Of a stretch of DNA of 64,000 nucleotides, positions 30,750 to 40,030 are shown piece after piece. The notes beneath the pieces were generated by a model. That model made no database searches. It was not told the DNA's origin and saw only the letters and a program-made list of their open reading frames with translations. Made by a program: the position numbers and the translations under genes. The stretch is from Microbacterium sp. 1.5R (GTDB taxonomy: Bacteria > Actinomycetota > Actinomycetes > Actinomycetales > Microbacteriaceae): contig NZ_CP018151.1 of assembly GCF_001889265.1 (NCBI RefSeq), positions 434,001 through 498,000 of the forward strand, written 5' to 3'. Each line of letters opens with the position of its first letter. Position 1 is the stretch's first letter.

Positions 30750-33700
30750 ATGGGTCGAACACCCCTCCGGATGGCAGCGGCCACCACCCTGGCAACGCTG
30801 TTCATCGCATCGACGGCAACCGCAGGCTACGCAGGCACGGAGGAGGTGACAAACCCCACTCCGGTCGACGGCACGCCCGGTCACTACATCGTCGTGCTGA
30901 AGTCCGATCCGCTCGCGAGCTACACCGGCGACGTCAACGGGCTCAAGGCCACCAAGCCCGCCGAAGGCGAGCAGCTCGAGACGCAGTCGCAGGATTCGCA
31001 GCGCTACGTGCAGCACCTCGAGGCCGAGCAGCAGACGGTCGCGCAGGAGGCGGGAGTCACTCCCGAGATCAGCTACCAGGTCGTGCTCAACGGCTTCAGT
31101 GCCGAGCTCACGGGCGCGCAGGTCGACAAGCTGCGGGCGTCGAAGGACGTGTACGACGTCTACCCCGACTTCATCCGTCACCCCGACGCGCAGACGTCGA
31201 CGGACTTCCTCGGCCTCGGCGATGACAAGAAGGGGCGTGGCGGCGTCTGGCAGCAGACCGGCGGCGTCGACAAGGCCGGCGAGGGCGTGGTCGTGGGTGT
31301 CATCGACACGGGCATCGCTCCCGAGCACCCCTCCTTCGAGGGCAAGAAGCTCAAGAAGCAGCCGAAGAACGACAAGCGCCACAAGGGCGGTCAGCCGTAC
31401 ACCGACGGCACCTTCGTCTACTTCGACAAGTCCGACGGCGGCCAGTTCCAGAGCACGATGGTCGAGGCTCAGGAGTGGGACAAGGGCGACTACTCGTCGA
31501 AGCTCATCGGAGCCCAGTACTTCTACACCGGTGCCGAGGCGGCCGGATTCGACTTCCAGTACGACTACCTCTCGCCGCGCGACGGCGACGGCCACGGTTC
31601 GCACACCGCGAGCACGGCGGCCGGCAACTTCGGCGTGAAGGCCTCGATCGAGGACGTCGACTTCGGCAAGATCTCGGGGGTCGCCCCCGGAGCCAAGGTC
31701 GCCGCCTACAAGGCCTGCTACGTCGGGCCCGATGAGGCCGTCACCACCGACGACATCTGCGCGGGCAGCGACCTGATCGCCGCCATCGACCAGGCGGTCG
31801 CCGACGGCGTCGACGTGATCAACTACTCGATCGGCGGCGGAGCGGCATCCACCGTGCTCGCCCCCGAGGACATCGCGTTCTTCAACGCGGCGGCAGCCGG
31901 CGTCTTCGTCGCCACGAGCGCCGGCAACGACGGTCCCGACTCCGTCACCGCCGACCACGCCTCCCCCTGGTACACCACGGTCGCGGCATCGACGATCCCG
32001 ACGTGGGAGGGCACCGTGCAGTTCGACGGCTTCGCCCAGGCCGGCGCATCGGTGAGCGTGCCGTTCGGCACGACTGTCACCGGGCCGTCGATCTACGCGG
32101 GTGACGCGCCGGCTGCCGGACAGGCTGCCGCCGATGCCGCGCTGTGCCTTCCGGGCACGCTGGATGCGGCGAAGGTCACGGGTCACATCGTGGTCTGCGA
32201 CCGCGGGGGCAACGCCCGCGCCGAGAAGTCGCAGGTCGTGAAGGATGCCGGCGGCATGGGCGTCGTGCTCGTGAACGTGCCCGGTGGTGCGGACTCGCTC
32301 GACAACGACTTCCACGCGGTGCCCACCGTGCACCTCTCGTCCGTGCATCGCGCAGCCGTGCTCGCCTATGTGCAGGGCGGCGCCGATCGCCCGATCACGC
32401 TCGTCGGCGAGAACACGACCGGTGTCGTGACCCCGGTGCCCCAGATCGCCGGCTTCTCGAGCCGTGGCCCGATGCTCGCCGACGGCAGCGACATCATGAA
32501 GCCCGACATCGCAGCCCCCGGCGTCGCGATCCTCGCGGCCACGCAGAACGGGCCCGGAGAGGCGCCGACCTTCGGCATCCTGTCGGGCACGTCGATGGCG
32601 TCACCGCACATCGCCGGTCTCGCGGCGCTGTATCTCGGCGAGCGTCCCAACGCGAAGCCGGCTGAGGTCAAGTCGGCCATGATGACGACCGCCTACGACA
32701 CGGTGAACCCCGACGGCTCGGCCAACAAGGACCCGTTCCAGCAGGGTGCGGGCCAGGTCGACCCGAAGCGCTACTTCAACCCGGGCCTGCTCTACCTGAA
32801 CGACGTGCCCGACTGGGCCGCGTTCCTCGAGGGCAAGGGTCTGGCGGAGTTCGACGGCGTCGAGCCGATCGACGGCAGCGACCTGAACATCGCATCGTTC
32901 TCGATCGGATCGCTCGCGAGCGCGCAGAGCGTCACCCGCACGGTCACGGCGACCGAGAAGGGCACGTTCACGGCATCCGTCGATCTGCCCGGCGTCGACG
33001 TGACCGTCGAGCCCTCGACGCTGAAGTTCACCAAGCCCGGCCAGACCGCGACCTACACGGTCACGTTCGACAACCAGAGTGCTCCCGTCGAGCAGTGGGC
33101 GACCGGGTCGCTCACCTGGACGAGCAAGAGCAACTCGGTGCGCTCGCCGATCGCGGTCTTCCCCGTGACGGCCGACGCGCCGGCCGAGGTCGAGGGCACC
33201 GGAGTCGAGGGGGCGACCACGGTCGAGATCACCCCCGGCGTCGACGGTGCTCTGGCGCTCGGGCTCTCGGGACTCACGCCGTTCAGCCTGCTGGAGGACC
33301 CCGACGGCCGTGTCGTCGGACACTCGGGCGATGAGGCGTCGGGCGACGAGAACAAGGACGTGTCGTGGATCGTCGACGTGCCGGCGGGCACGACGCTCTC
33401 GCGCTTCGATCTCGACTCGTCGGATGACGCGGGCAGCGACCTCGACCTGACCGTCTACCGGGTCGTGAGCGCCGACGACCTGCGCTACTACGAGCGCTGG
33501 CAGTCGGCGACCGGTTCGGCGGATGAGCAGGTCACACTCCCGGCTCCGACGGCGGGCACCTACCTGGTGGTCGCGAACGTCTACTCGACCTCGGCCCCGA
33601 TGACGTGGGACATGACCTACGCCAACGTGCAGCCCGAGGGCGAAGGGGCGTTCACCGCGACCCCGAACCCGATCGAGGCCGTCCGCGGCCAGGCGACGAG

Positions 33701-33806
33701 CTACGAGCTGAGCTGGACCGGCCTCACCGCCGGCACCCGGTACCTCGGCCTCGTGCAGTACGGCGAGTCCGCCGTGCGCACGATCGTGACGGTCGACACG
33801 CAGTAG
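30750..33806 (+). CDS. Secreted S8 family serine peptidase (subtilase) with PA domain
   Basis: 1,018 residues. Signal peptide (1-30, ending TAGYAG), inhibitor I9 propeptide (HYIVVLKSDPL...SYQVVLNGFSAELTG), catalytic domain with Asp186 (VIDTGI), His282 (DGHGSHTAS) and Ser615 (SGTSMASPHIAG), a PA insert (about 450-560, CDRGGNARAEKSQVV), then a fibronectin-like fn3_6 module and a pre-peptidase-type C-terminal domain (SRFDLDSSDDAGSDLDLTVY). There is no anchor motif, so it is released. Plant-subtilase-like architecture; probable role in nutrition. ATG 30750 follows GGGAGAAG. Confidence 0.95.
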   Translation: MGRTPLRMAAATTLATLFIASTATAGYAGTEEVTNPTPVDGTPGHYIVVLKSDPLASYTGDVNGLKATKPAEGEQLETQSQDSQRYVQHLEAEQQTVAQEAGVTPEISYQVVLNGFSAELTGAQVDKLRASKDVYDVYPDFIRHPDAQTSTDFLGLGDDKKGRGGVWQQTGGVDKAGEGVVVGVIDTGIAPEHPSFEGKKLKKQPKNDKRHKGGQPYTDGTFVYFDKSDGGQFQSTMVEAQEWDKGDYSSKLIGAQYFYTGAEAAGFDFQYDYLSPRDGDGHGSHTASTAAGNFGVKASIEDVDFGKISGVAPGAKVAAYKACYVGPDEAVTTDDICAGSDLIAAIDQAVADGVDVINYSIGGGAASTVLAPEDIAFFNAAAAGVFVATSAGNDGPDSVTADHASPWYTTVAASTIPTWEGTVQFDGFAQAGASVSVPFGTTVTGPSIYAGDAPAAGQAAADAALCLPGTLDAAKVTGHIVVCDRGGNARAEKSQVVKDAGGMGVVLVNVPGGADSLDNDFHAVPTVHLSSVHRAAVLAYVQGGADRPITLVGENTTGVVTPVPQIAGFSSRGPMLADGSDIMKPDIAAPGVAILAATQNGPGEAPTFGILSGTSMASPHIAGLAALYLGERPNAKPAEVKSAMMTTAYDTVNPDGSANKDPFQQGAGQVDPKRYFNPGLLYLNDVPDWAAFLEGKGLAEFDGVEPIDGSDLNIASFSIGSLASAQSVTRTVTATEKGTFTASVDLPGVDVTVEPSTLKFTKPGQTATYTVTFDNQSAPVEQWATGSLTWTSKSNSVRSPIAVFPVTADAPAEVEGTGVEGATTVEITPGVDGALALGLSGLTPFSLLEDPDGRVVGHSGDEASGDENKDVSWIVDVPAGTTLSRFDLDSSDDAGSDLDLTVYRVVSADDLRYYERWQSATGSADEQVTLPAPTAGTYLVVANVYSTSAPMTWDMTYANVQPEGEGAFTATPNPIEAVRGQATSYELSWTGLTAGTRYLGLVQYGESAVRTIVTVDTQ

Positions 33807-33817
33807 CGATCAGCGCC

Positions 33818-33849
33818 GGCGCCCCGTGCTCTTCGGAGCGCGGGGCGCC
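33818..33849 (+). terminator. Terminator with UUCG tetraloop, subtilase
   Basis: GGCGCCCCG (33818-33826) pairs with CGGGGCGCC (33841-33849), with an inner TGCT/AGCG stem closed by C-TTCG-G, a very stable loop. It lies 12 bases after the stop. Confidence 0.82.
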
Positions 33850-33921
33850 GTCGCGTGCGGTCGCCGCATCGTCGAGGCCGCGTCGCGTCGCGCGCGGGGC
33901 GCGGTGTCGCAGTCAGAGCCG

Positions 33922-34839
33922 TCAGATCTTGCGGCCGCGCGGCATCAGCCGCACGTCGGGAAGAGGCGGAGCGGGGATGCGGACGTCGTGCCCTTCGACG
34001 ACACCGAACCGCGCGGAGGCCGCCTCCCATTCGGTGCGAGCCTCGACGATCTCCTCGTGCGTGCGTCCGGCGAAGTTCCACCACATGACGATCTCGTCCT
34101 CGAAGGGCTCGCCGCCGATGAGGAACAGCAGCGCTCCCTGTGTGCTGGACACCTCGACCGAGTCCCTCGAGTCACCGAGGTACAGCATGTCGTTCGACGA
34201 CATCCCGTGCGTGGCGACGACGGCATCACCCTCGACGAGCATGAGGCCGTGCTCCCATCCCGAACGCAAGGGCAGGTGCAGGCGAGCGCCCGCGGGGATC
34301 CGGATCTCCGCGCCGACGATCGGGGTGTGCACGGTGGCGGGCGATGAGGTGCCGGCGAACTCGCCGAGGACGACCGTGGCGGTGGCGTCCTGACCCTCGT
34401 CGGCAGGGAGCGGCAGCTGTGGCAGCTCGGTGTGCCGTTCGAAACCGGCAGCGCCGTGCCGTGCGCTCTCGGGCAGCACCACCCAGAACTGCAGGGCGTC
34501 GAGGGGGATCGGATCATCACCGATCGAGTACTCCGAATGCGAGATGCCGTTGCCGGCGGTCATGAGGTTCAGCTGGCCCCTGCGGAGGTCGGCGTCGCTG
34601 CCGACCGAGTCCCGGTGACGGATCTCTCCGACCAGCGGCCAGGTCACGGTCTGCAGGCCGATGTGCGGATGCGGTTCGACCCGCATCCTGGTGTCGGCGG
34701 GGCCGAACCGGTCGAGGAAGCACCACGCACCGATGGTCGGGAGGTTGCGATGCGGCAGCACGCGCAGCACGTTCATCCCGCGCACCCCGCCGAGCGGCAC
34801 CTCGCGTGGCTCGAGCACGATGCGTCGTTCGCCGATCAT
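33922..34839 (-). CDS. Pirin family protein
   Basis: About 305 residues, bicupin. Metal ligands are visible in EPHPHIGLQTVTW (His-x-His), GEIRHRDSVGS and NGISHSEYS (His and Glu). The C-terminal cupin has AGARLHLPLRSGWEHGLMLVEG and FLIGGEPFEDEIVMWWNF. Bacterial pirins include quercetin-dioxygenase-like enzymes; a defined role is not predictable. ATG 34839 overlaps the acetyltransferase stop as TGATG, with GGAGG four bases away; GTG 34842 is the alternative. Two-gene operon. Confidence 0.92.
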   Translation of the reverse strand: MIGERRIVLEPREVPLGGVRGMNVLRVLPHRNLPTIGAWCFLDRFGPADTRMRVEPHPHIGLQTVTWPLVGEIRHRDSVGSDADLRRGQLNLMTAGNGISHSEYSIGDDPIPLDALQFWVVLPESARHGAAGFERHTELPQLPLPADEGQDATATVVLGEFAGTSSPATVHTPIVGAEIRIPAGARLHLPLRSGWEHGLMLVEGDAVVATHGMSSNDMLYLGDSRDSVEVSSTQGALLFLIGGEPFEDEIVMWWNFAGRTHEEIVEARTEWEAASARFGVVEGHDVRIPAPPLPDVRLMPRGRKI

Positions 34840-35156
34840 CACGCCTCCGTCGGAGCAGCGCCGGGCCGCTTCGGCCAGCGGATCTCGGCGCCCGGGATCT
34901 CATGCGTCGTCAGGTACTTCGCGATGTACGGGCAGAGCGGCACGATCGCGTCGCCGGATGCCGCGGCATCCGTCAGGGCGCGCTCAGCGAGGATCCCCGC
35001 GAGTCCCTGACCCTGGAACGCGGGGTCGATCTCGGTGTGGATGAAGCGGATCGCGCTCGGACGCAGCTCGAACTCGGCGAAGCCGGCGAGCGTCTCATCC
35101 GAGTGGATCTCGTAGCGGGAGGCGTCGTCGTTGCGGGTGACGGTGATGTCGGTCAT
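34839..35156 (-). CDS. Small GNAT-like N-acetyltransferase (YidJ/COG2388 type)
   Basis: 105 residues. YEIHSDETLAGFAEFELRPSAIRFIHTEIDPAFQGQGLAGILAERALTDA holds the acetyl-CoA loop of the short GNAT family (QGQGLA, a Q-x-x-G-x-G/A pattern), and VPLCPYIAKYLTTHEI is the family's Cys-Pro-Tyr tail. ATG 35156 has GAAGGAG. Substrate unknown. Translationally coupled to pirin. Confidence 0.87.
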   Translation of the reverse strand: MTDITVTRNDDASRYEIHSDETLAGFAEFELRPSAIRFIHTEIDPAFQGQGLAGILAERALTDAAASGDAIVPLCPYIAKYLTTHEIPGAEIRWPKRPGAAPTEA

Positions 35157-35246
35157 CGGGGCTCCTTCGGGCGTCTGCGACAAACCTACGCCCGCTGAGC
35201 GTCCACAGGCGCGGCCGACGTCGGCGGGGGTCGTTACGCTGGAGGG

Positions 35247-37307
35247 ATGCCGCAGACTCCCCGTGACCCGTACGAGGATCTGCCCTACGCCGACGAGCCG
35301 TGGGACGGCGCAGGGTGGGAGCCCTCCGAGCCGCCCGAGCCGATGGACTGGGAGCCGCAGGGCGCCGGGTACGAGCCGCCGCTCGACTGGGGCCAGGGCC
35401 CCGTGACACCGGTCGGATCGGCGTCCGCGCGCTCATCCGCACGCCCGTCTGCTCCCGGGGTGACGGCGACGGCCGCGCGACAGGCGGCCCCCAGCCGATA
35501 CGCGACTGCGGCCGAGGCGCTGCACACGGTCTTCGGCTACGACGAGTTCCGCGGCGATCAGGCCGCGATCGTCGATCAGGTCATCTCGGGCGGTGACGCT
35601 GTCGTGCTCATGCCCACCGGCGGCGGCAAGAGCGTCACCTATCAGGTGCCCGCACTCGTGCGCGAGGGCACCGGCCTCGTGATCAGCCCGCTCATCGCCC
35701 TCATGCACGACCAGGTCGACGCGCTCCGGGCCAACGGCGTCAACGCCGCCTATCTCAACTCGACCCAGGCGATCGAAGAGCGGCGCGAGGTCGAACGGGC
35801 GTACGTCGCCGGCGAACTCGACCTCATCTACGTCGCCCCCGAGCGGCTGTCCTCGCCGCAGACGACCGCCCTGCTGCAGCGCGGCACGCTCAGCGTCATC
35901 GCGATCGACGAGGCGCACTGCGTGTCGCAGTGGGGTCATGACTTCCGCCCCGACTACCTCGCACTCGGCGATCTGGGCGAGCGGTTCCCCGGTGTACCGC
36001 GCATGGCGCTCACGGCCACCGCCACCCGGGCGACGCACAAGGAGCTCACCGAGCGACTGCGTCTCGACGCCGCCCAGCACTACGTGGCCAGCTTCGACCG
36101 GCCCAACATCCAGTATCGGATCGTGCCCAAGGTCGATCCGCGCAAGCAGCTCGTCTCGTTCATCCGCGCGCAGCCGGAGGGCTCAGTCGGCATCGTCTAC
36201 GCGCTGAGCCGGAAGTCCGTCGAGCAGACCGCGACCTATCTCGCCGCTCAGGGCTTCGACGCGCTGCCGTATCACGCCGGTCTTCCGGCCGAGGTGCGCG
36301 CGAAGAACCAGTCCCGGTTCCTGCGCGAGGACGGCGTCGTGATGGTCGCGACGATCGCCTTCGGCATGGGAATCGACAAGCCCGATGTGCGCTTCGTCGC
36401 TCACATCGACCTGCCGAAGTCCGTCGAGGGCTACTACCAGGAGACCGGTCGCGCGGGCCGTGACGGCGAGCCGTCGATCGCCTGGATGGCGTACGGCCTG
36501 GGCGACGTGGTGCAGCAGCGCCGCATGATCGACCAGAGCCCGGGCGATCGCACGTTCAAGATGCGCCTGGGGCAGCACCTCGACGCGATGCTCGCGCTGT
36601 GCGAGACGGTCGAGTGCCGCCGCCAGAACCTTCTCGGCTACTTCGGGCAGGACTCGCAGCCGTGCGGCAACTGCGACACGTGCCTCGACGAGACCGAGAC
36701 CTTCGACGGCCTGATCCCGGCACAGAAGCTGCTCTCGACGATCGTGCGGCTCAAGCGCGAGCGCAATCAGGCCTTCGGAGCCGGGCATCTGATCGACATC
36801 CTCCGCGGAGCCTCGACCGAGCGCATCCGTCAGCAGGGGCACGAGAAGCTCGCGACCTATGGAATCGGCGCCGACCTCTCCGACCAGGACTGGCGCAGCG
36901 TCGTCCGCCAGCTGCTCGCACGGGGGATCATCGTGGCGCAGGGCGACTACGGCACGCTCGCTCCGGGCGAGCAGTCGGCCGGCGTGCTGAAGGGCGAGAC
37001 CCCGGTGCCGTTGCGCAAGGACACGATCGGACGCCCCGCTTCGTCGCCGCGGGCACGCAAGGCGAGTGCGGCGGACGCGCTCGATCAGTCCGACCGCCCG
37101 CTCTTCGAGGCGCTGCGGGCGTGGCGCGCCGAGACGGCGCGCGAGCAGGGCGTTCCGGCGTACATCGTCTTCGGCGATGCGACGCTGCGTGCGCTCGCCG
37201 AGCATCGTCCGGCTTCGCTGGCCGACCTCGACGGGATCACGGGGATCGGCGCCAAGAAGCGGGATGCCTACGGCGAGGGAGTGCTCACCGTCATCGCGGC
37301 CGGTTGA
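35247..37307 (+). CDS. recQ: ATP-dependent DNA helicase RecQ
   Basis: 686 residues. An acidic, proline-rich tail (1-90) is followed by the helicase core: FRGDQAAIVDQVISGGDAVVLMPTGGGKS (Lys128), IDEAHCVSQWGHDFRPDY (DEAH, Asp221), ATIAFGMGIDKPDVRFVAH and QETGRAGRDGEPS; the zinc site CRRQNLLGYFGQ...CGNCDTC, RQC winged helix, and a C-terminal HRDC domain (about 610-686). It unwinds DNA in recombination and fork repair. The N-terminal extension is longer than in E. coli RecQ. Single gene. Confidence 0.96.
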   Translation: MPQTPRDPYEDLPYADEPWDGAGWEPSEPPEPMDWEPQGAGYEPPLDWGQGPVTPVGSASARSSARPSAPGVTATAARQAAPSRYATAAEALHTVFGYDEFRGDQAAIVDQVISGGDAVVLMPTGGGKSVTYQVPALVREGTGLVISPLIALMHDQVDALRANGVNAAYLNSTQAIEERREVERAYVAGELDLIYVAPERLSSPQTTALLQRGTLSVIAIDEAHCVSQWGHDFRPDYLALGDLGERFPGVPRMALTATATRATHKELTERLRLDAAQHYVASFDRPNIQYRIVPKVDPRKQLVSFIRAQPEGSVGIVYALSRKSVEQTATYLAAQGFDALPYHAGLPAEVRAKNQSRFLREDGVVMVATIAFGMGIDKPDVRFVAHIDLPKSVEGYYQETGRAGRDGEPSIAWMAYGLGDVVQQRRMIDQSPGDRTFKMRLGQHLDAMLALCETVECRRQNLLGYFGQDSQPCGNCDTCLDETETFDGLIPAQKLLSTIVRLKRERNQAFGAGHLIDILRGASTERIRQQGHEKLATYGIGADLSDQDWRSVVRQLLARGIIVAQGDYGTLAPGEQSAGVLKGETPVPLRKDTIGRPASSPRARKASAADALDQSDRPLFEALRAWRAETAREQGVPAYIVFGDATLRALAEHRPASLADLDGITGIGAKKRDAYGEGVLTVIAAG

Positions 37308-37320
37308 CGCAGGGCGCCGT

Positions 37321-38592
37321 TCAGCTCGGCAGCACGTCTTCGAGATGCGCGCGCAGGTGGGCGCCGACGTCGACGGCCCCGCGGTCGTAGAGCCACTGGT
37401 ACTGCAGGCCGTCCCACAGGGCGATCAGCCAGATCGCCTCGTGCTCGGGGTCGCGGTGCTCGGGCAGATCGCCGTCGATGCGGGCGAGACGGAACAGCTC
37501 GGTGAAGTAGTCGATCGCCTGGGAGAACCGCGTGGCGAAGTAGTCGTGCGCAGGGTGCATGGCCGGCACCGCTTCGCAGGAGAGCACCGCGTAGACCTCG
37601 ATGAGGCCGGGCTCGTCGAGTGCGCTCACCCGTGCTCCGAGCGGGATCGCGCGCAGCGCGTCGGCGGCTCGCTCGGCATGGGTGGACTCGCTGCGCACAC
37701 GGATCGCGCTGTCGCGCTCGGAGAGCACCGCGCTGAGCAGCAGTTCCTTCGACGGGTAGTGGTGGAGCAGAGTGGACTTCGAGACGCCGACAGCCTGGGC
37801 GATGTCCCGAAGACTGGTGTCCCCGTAGCCGTCCTGGGAGAACAGGCGTGAGGCGTCGGCGAGGATCTGCGCGCGGCGGCGCCGTCCCACCTCGTATCCC
37901 GGGGAGTCGTCGACGGCGGGCTCTCCGAACACCGGCGGCAGGGGACCGGCAGCGGTCGGAGAAGGGTCGGGGCTGTCGGCATCCCGCCACCCGTAGGGCA
38001 GTGCCCACAGGGCTTCGCGCTCCTCGAGCATCTGCACGACGTCGACCCGGTCAGGCAGGTACTGAGAGATCAGCTGCAGCCCGTCCCAGCCCGCGCTGTG
38101 ACGCACGGACTCGTCCGCGACGTCGCGGTCGGCGCCGATCGTCCCATGCAGCGCCGCATCTTCGAGGACATCCGTGCTGAGGCGGTGCAGGCGTGCATAC
38201 CGCTGGCGCATCCGCTCGTGCGCCGGGTGTCCGGAGGCGGATGCTTCCCCGGTGAGTGCGGCGAAGAGTTCGAGGTAGCCGGGGGTGCGCGCGTTGCGTC
38301 GAGCCACGTCCGCGAAGATCAGTTCACCGGAATCGGATGCCGCAGCGAGCAGGTCGAATGCCCGTTCGTTGTCGTCCTCGAAACCGGCGACGACCTCGGC
38401 GAGCAGGTCGTCCTTCGACGCGAAGTGTCCGAGCAGCCCCGGATGGCTCACGGATGCCGCGGCGGCGATGTCGCGCAGGGACGTCGAACGGTATCCGTTC
38501 GAGACGAAGAGCTCTCGGGCCGCGTCCACGATCCGCTGACGCGTGGCCGCGGCGCGCGCCTGGCGCGAGCCCGTCGTGGCTGCTGTCGTCAT
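37321..38592 (-). CDS. Double TetR-domain regulator
   Basis: 423 residues made of two complete TetR units in one chain. Unit 1 HTH: RQRIVDAARELFVSNGYRSTSLRDIAAAASVSHPGLLGHFASKDDLLAEV (about 21-70); unit 2 HTH: RAQILADASRLFSQDGYGDTSLRDIAQAVGVSKSTLLHHYPSKELLLSAV (about 235-285). Each has its own ligand-type domain ending in WDGLQL or WDGLQYQWLYD. A single chain can thus present two reading heads, matching the two operators found upstream. It diverges from the MFS-GH3 operon, which it probably represses. ATG 38592 preferred; GTG 38601 possible. Confidence 0.88.
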   Translation of the reverse strand: MTTAATTGSRQARAAATRQRIVDAARELFVSNGYRSTSLRDIAAAASVSHPGLLGHFASKDDLLAEVVAGFEDDNERAFDLLAAASDSGELIFADVARRNARTPGYLELFAALTGEASASGHPAHERMRQRYARLHRLSTDVLEDAALHGTIGADRDVADESVRHSAGWDGLQLISQYLPDRVDVVQMLEEREALWALPYGWRDADSPDPSPTAAGPLPPVFGEPAVDDSPGYEVGRRRRAQILADASRLFSQDGYGDTSLRDIAQAVGVSKSTLLHHYPSKELLLSAVLSERDSAIRVRSESTHAERAADALRAIPLGARVSALDEPGLIEVYAVLSCEAVPAMHPAHDYFATRFSQAIDYFTELFRLARIDGDLPEHRDPEHEAIWLIALWDGLQYQWLYDRGAVDVGAHLRAHLEDVLPS

Positions 38593-38623
38593 CCCGTCCA
38601 CCCTTCCCTCTCATTCTCTCTCA

Positions 38624-38664
38624 TTACCAATCGGTAGACATTCACTTACCAATCGGTCGATATT
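38624..38664. promoter_or_regulatory. Two operator copies between tetR and MFS genes
   Basis: TTACCAATCGGTAGACATT (38624 on) and TTACCAATCGGTCGATATT (38646 on) are direct repeats 22 bp apart, two helical turns. The core TACCAATCGGTA is a near-palindrome of the type bound by TetR proteins. The arrangement lies in the divergent promoter, 66-106 bases before the MFS start. Confidence 0.72.
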
Positions 38665-38729
38665 CCGGTATTGTCATCCTCACGTCGTGTCGCAGATGAC
38701 CGGCGCACCTTGCCCGAAAGGATCCACCC

Positions 38730-40028
38730 GTGACAGAGCTGTCATCGGCCGCCACCGCGGCCGCCGTAGGAACGACCGGTTTCAAAGTTCCCGGCACCAC
38801 CCCGCTGAAGACGCCCCGTGGCTACACCCCCGGACTCGCCGCCGTGAACTTCGGCGTCTACCTCGCCCTGCTCACCCCGGTGATGGTGTCGATGGCCTTC
38901 AAGATCCAGCGGCTCGACCCCACCAACACCGAGGCGAGCCTCGGACTGGTGATGGGTGTCGGCGCGGCCTTCGCTCTCGTCGCGAATCCCCTCGTCGGTC
39001 GCCTCTCCGACCGCACGACCTCGCGGTGGGGCATGCGTCGCCCCTGGATCCTCGGCGGTGCGATCGTCGGCCTCGGCGGCTTCGCGATCATCGGCGCCGC
39101 GACCTCGGTGCTCGTCGTTCTCCTCGCGTGGTGCCTCGTGCAGGCATCCATGAACGCCGTGCTCGCGGCGGCCAACGCGACCCTGCCCGATCAGGTGCCG
39201 GTCTCGAGCCGTGGCAAGGTGTCGGGCATCATCGGCATCACGACCCCCATCGGCATCCTCGCCGGCAGCTTCATCGTCAACTTCCTCCCCGGCGACTTCG
39301 AGCGCTTCTTCGTCCCCGGCGCCATCGCGCTGATCCTCGTCATCGTGTTCGTGCTCACCCTCAAGGACCGTCGTCTCACCGAGAAGCCCGCCACGCGCTT
39401 CACGGTCGGCACGTTCTTCGGCTCGTTCGTGTTCAACCCCCGCAAGCACCCCGACTTCGGATGGACCTGGCTCACGAAGTTCTTCGTGATGTTCGGCTAC
39501 GCGGGCATCGCCACCTTCCTGCCGCTCTACCTGGTGACCAAGTTCCAGCTCGACGAGCAGGGCGCAGTCGGCACGATCCTGATCGCCAACCTCGCCTCCA
39601 TGGCCGCGATGGCTATCTCCGCGCCGCTCGGCGGATTCCTCTCCGACAAGATCGGCAAGCGCCGGCCGTTCGTCGCGATCGCCGGCGTCATCATGGTCGT
39701 GGGCCTCGTCATCCTCGCGATCGCTCCGTCGATCGCCGTCGTCATCGTCGCTCAGGCCATCATCGGACTCGGTGCCGGGTCGTTCCTGTCGGTCGATCTC
39801 GCGCTGGCGACCGAAGTGCTGCCCAACCCCGACGACGTGGCGAAGGACCTCGGCGTGCTCAACATCGCCAACGCCCTTCCCCAGTCGATCGCCCCGGCCA
39901 TCGCGCCGAGCATCATCGCTCTCGGCGCCGCGACGCCGCTGGGCGGCTACACGACCTGGTACCTCTTCGGAGCGCTCGTCGCACTCGCCGGCGCCGTTCT
40001 CGTCTACCGCATCAAGGGAGTCAAGTGA
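38730..40028 (+). CDS. MFS transporter
   Basis: 432 residues, GTG start behind GAAAGGATCC, 12 membrane segments. The loop after TM2 has NPLVGRLSDRTTSRWGMRRPW, the extended form seen in GPH-like sugar permeases, and the second half has GGFLSDKIGKRRPF. Paired with a GH3 glycosidase two bases downstream, it probably imports a plant- or fungus-derived glycoside or oligosaccharide (inference). Confidence 0.87.
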   Translation: MTELSSAATAAAVGTTGFKVPGTTPLKTPRGYTPGLAAVNFGVYLALLTPVMVSMAFKIQRLDPTNTEASLGLVMGVGAAFALVANPLVGRLSDRTTSRWGMRRPWILGGAIVGLGGFAIIGAATSVLVVLLAWCLVQASMNAVLAAANATLPDQVPVSSRGKVSGIIGITTPIGILAGSFIVNFLPGDFERFFVPGAIALILVIVFVLTLKDRRLTEKPATRFTVGTFFGSFVFNPRKHPDFGWTWLTKFFVMFGYAGIATFLPLYLVTKFQLDEQGAVGTILIANLASMAAMAISAPLGGFLSDKIGKRRPFVAIAGVIMVVGLVILAIAPSIAVVIVAQAIIGLGAGSFLSVDLALATEVLPNPDDVAKDLGVLNIANALPQSIAPAIAPSIIALGAATPLGGYTTWYLFGALVALAGAVLVYRIKGVK

Positions 40029-40030
40029 CC

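Noticed and set aside
29997..32348. A 783-codon minus-strand frame across the start of the subtilase
   Set aside because: The plus strand shows signal peptide, propeptide and catalytic triad in one frame; the antisense frame has none.
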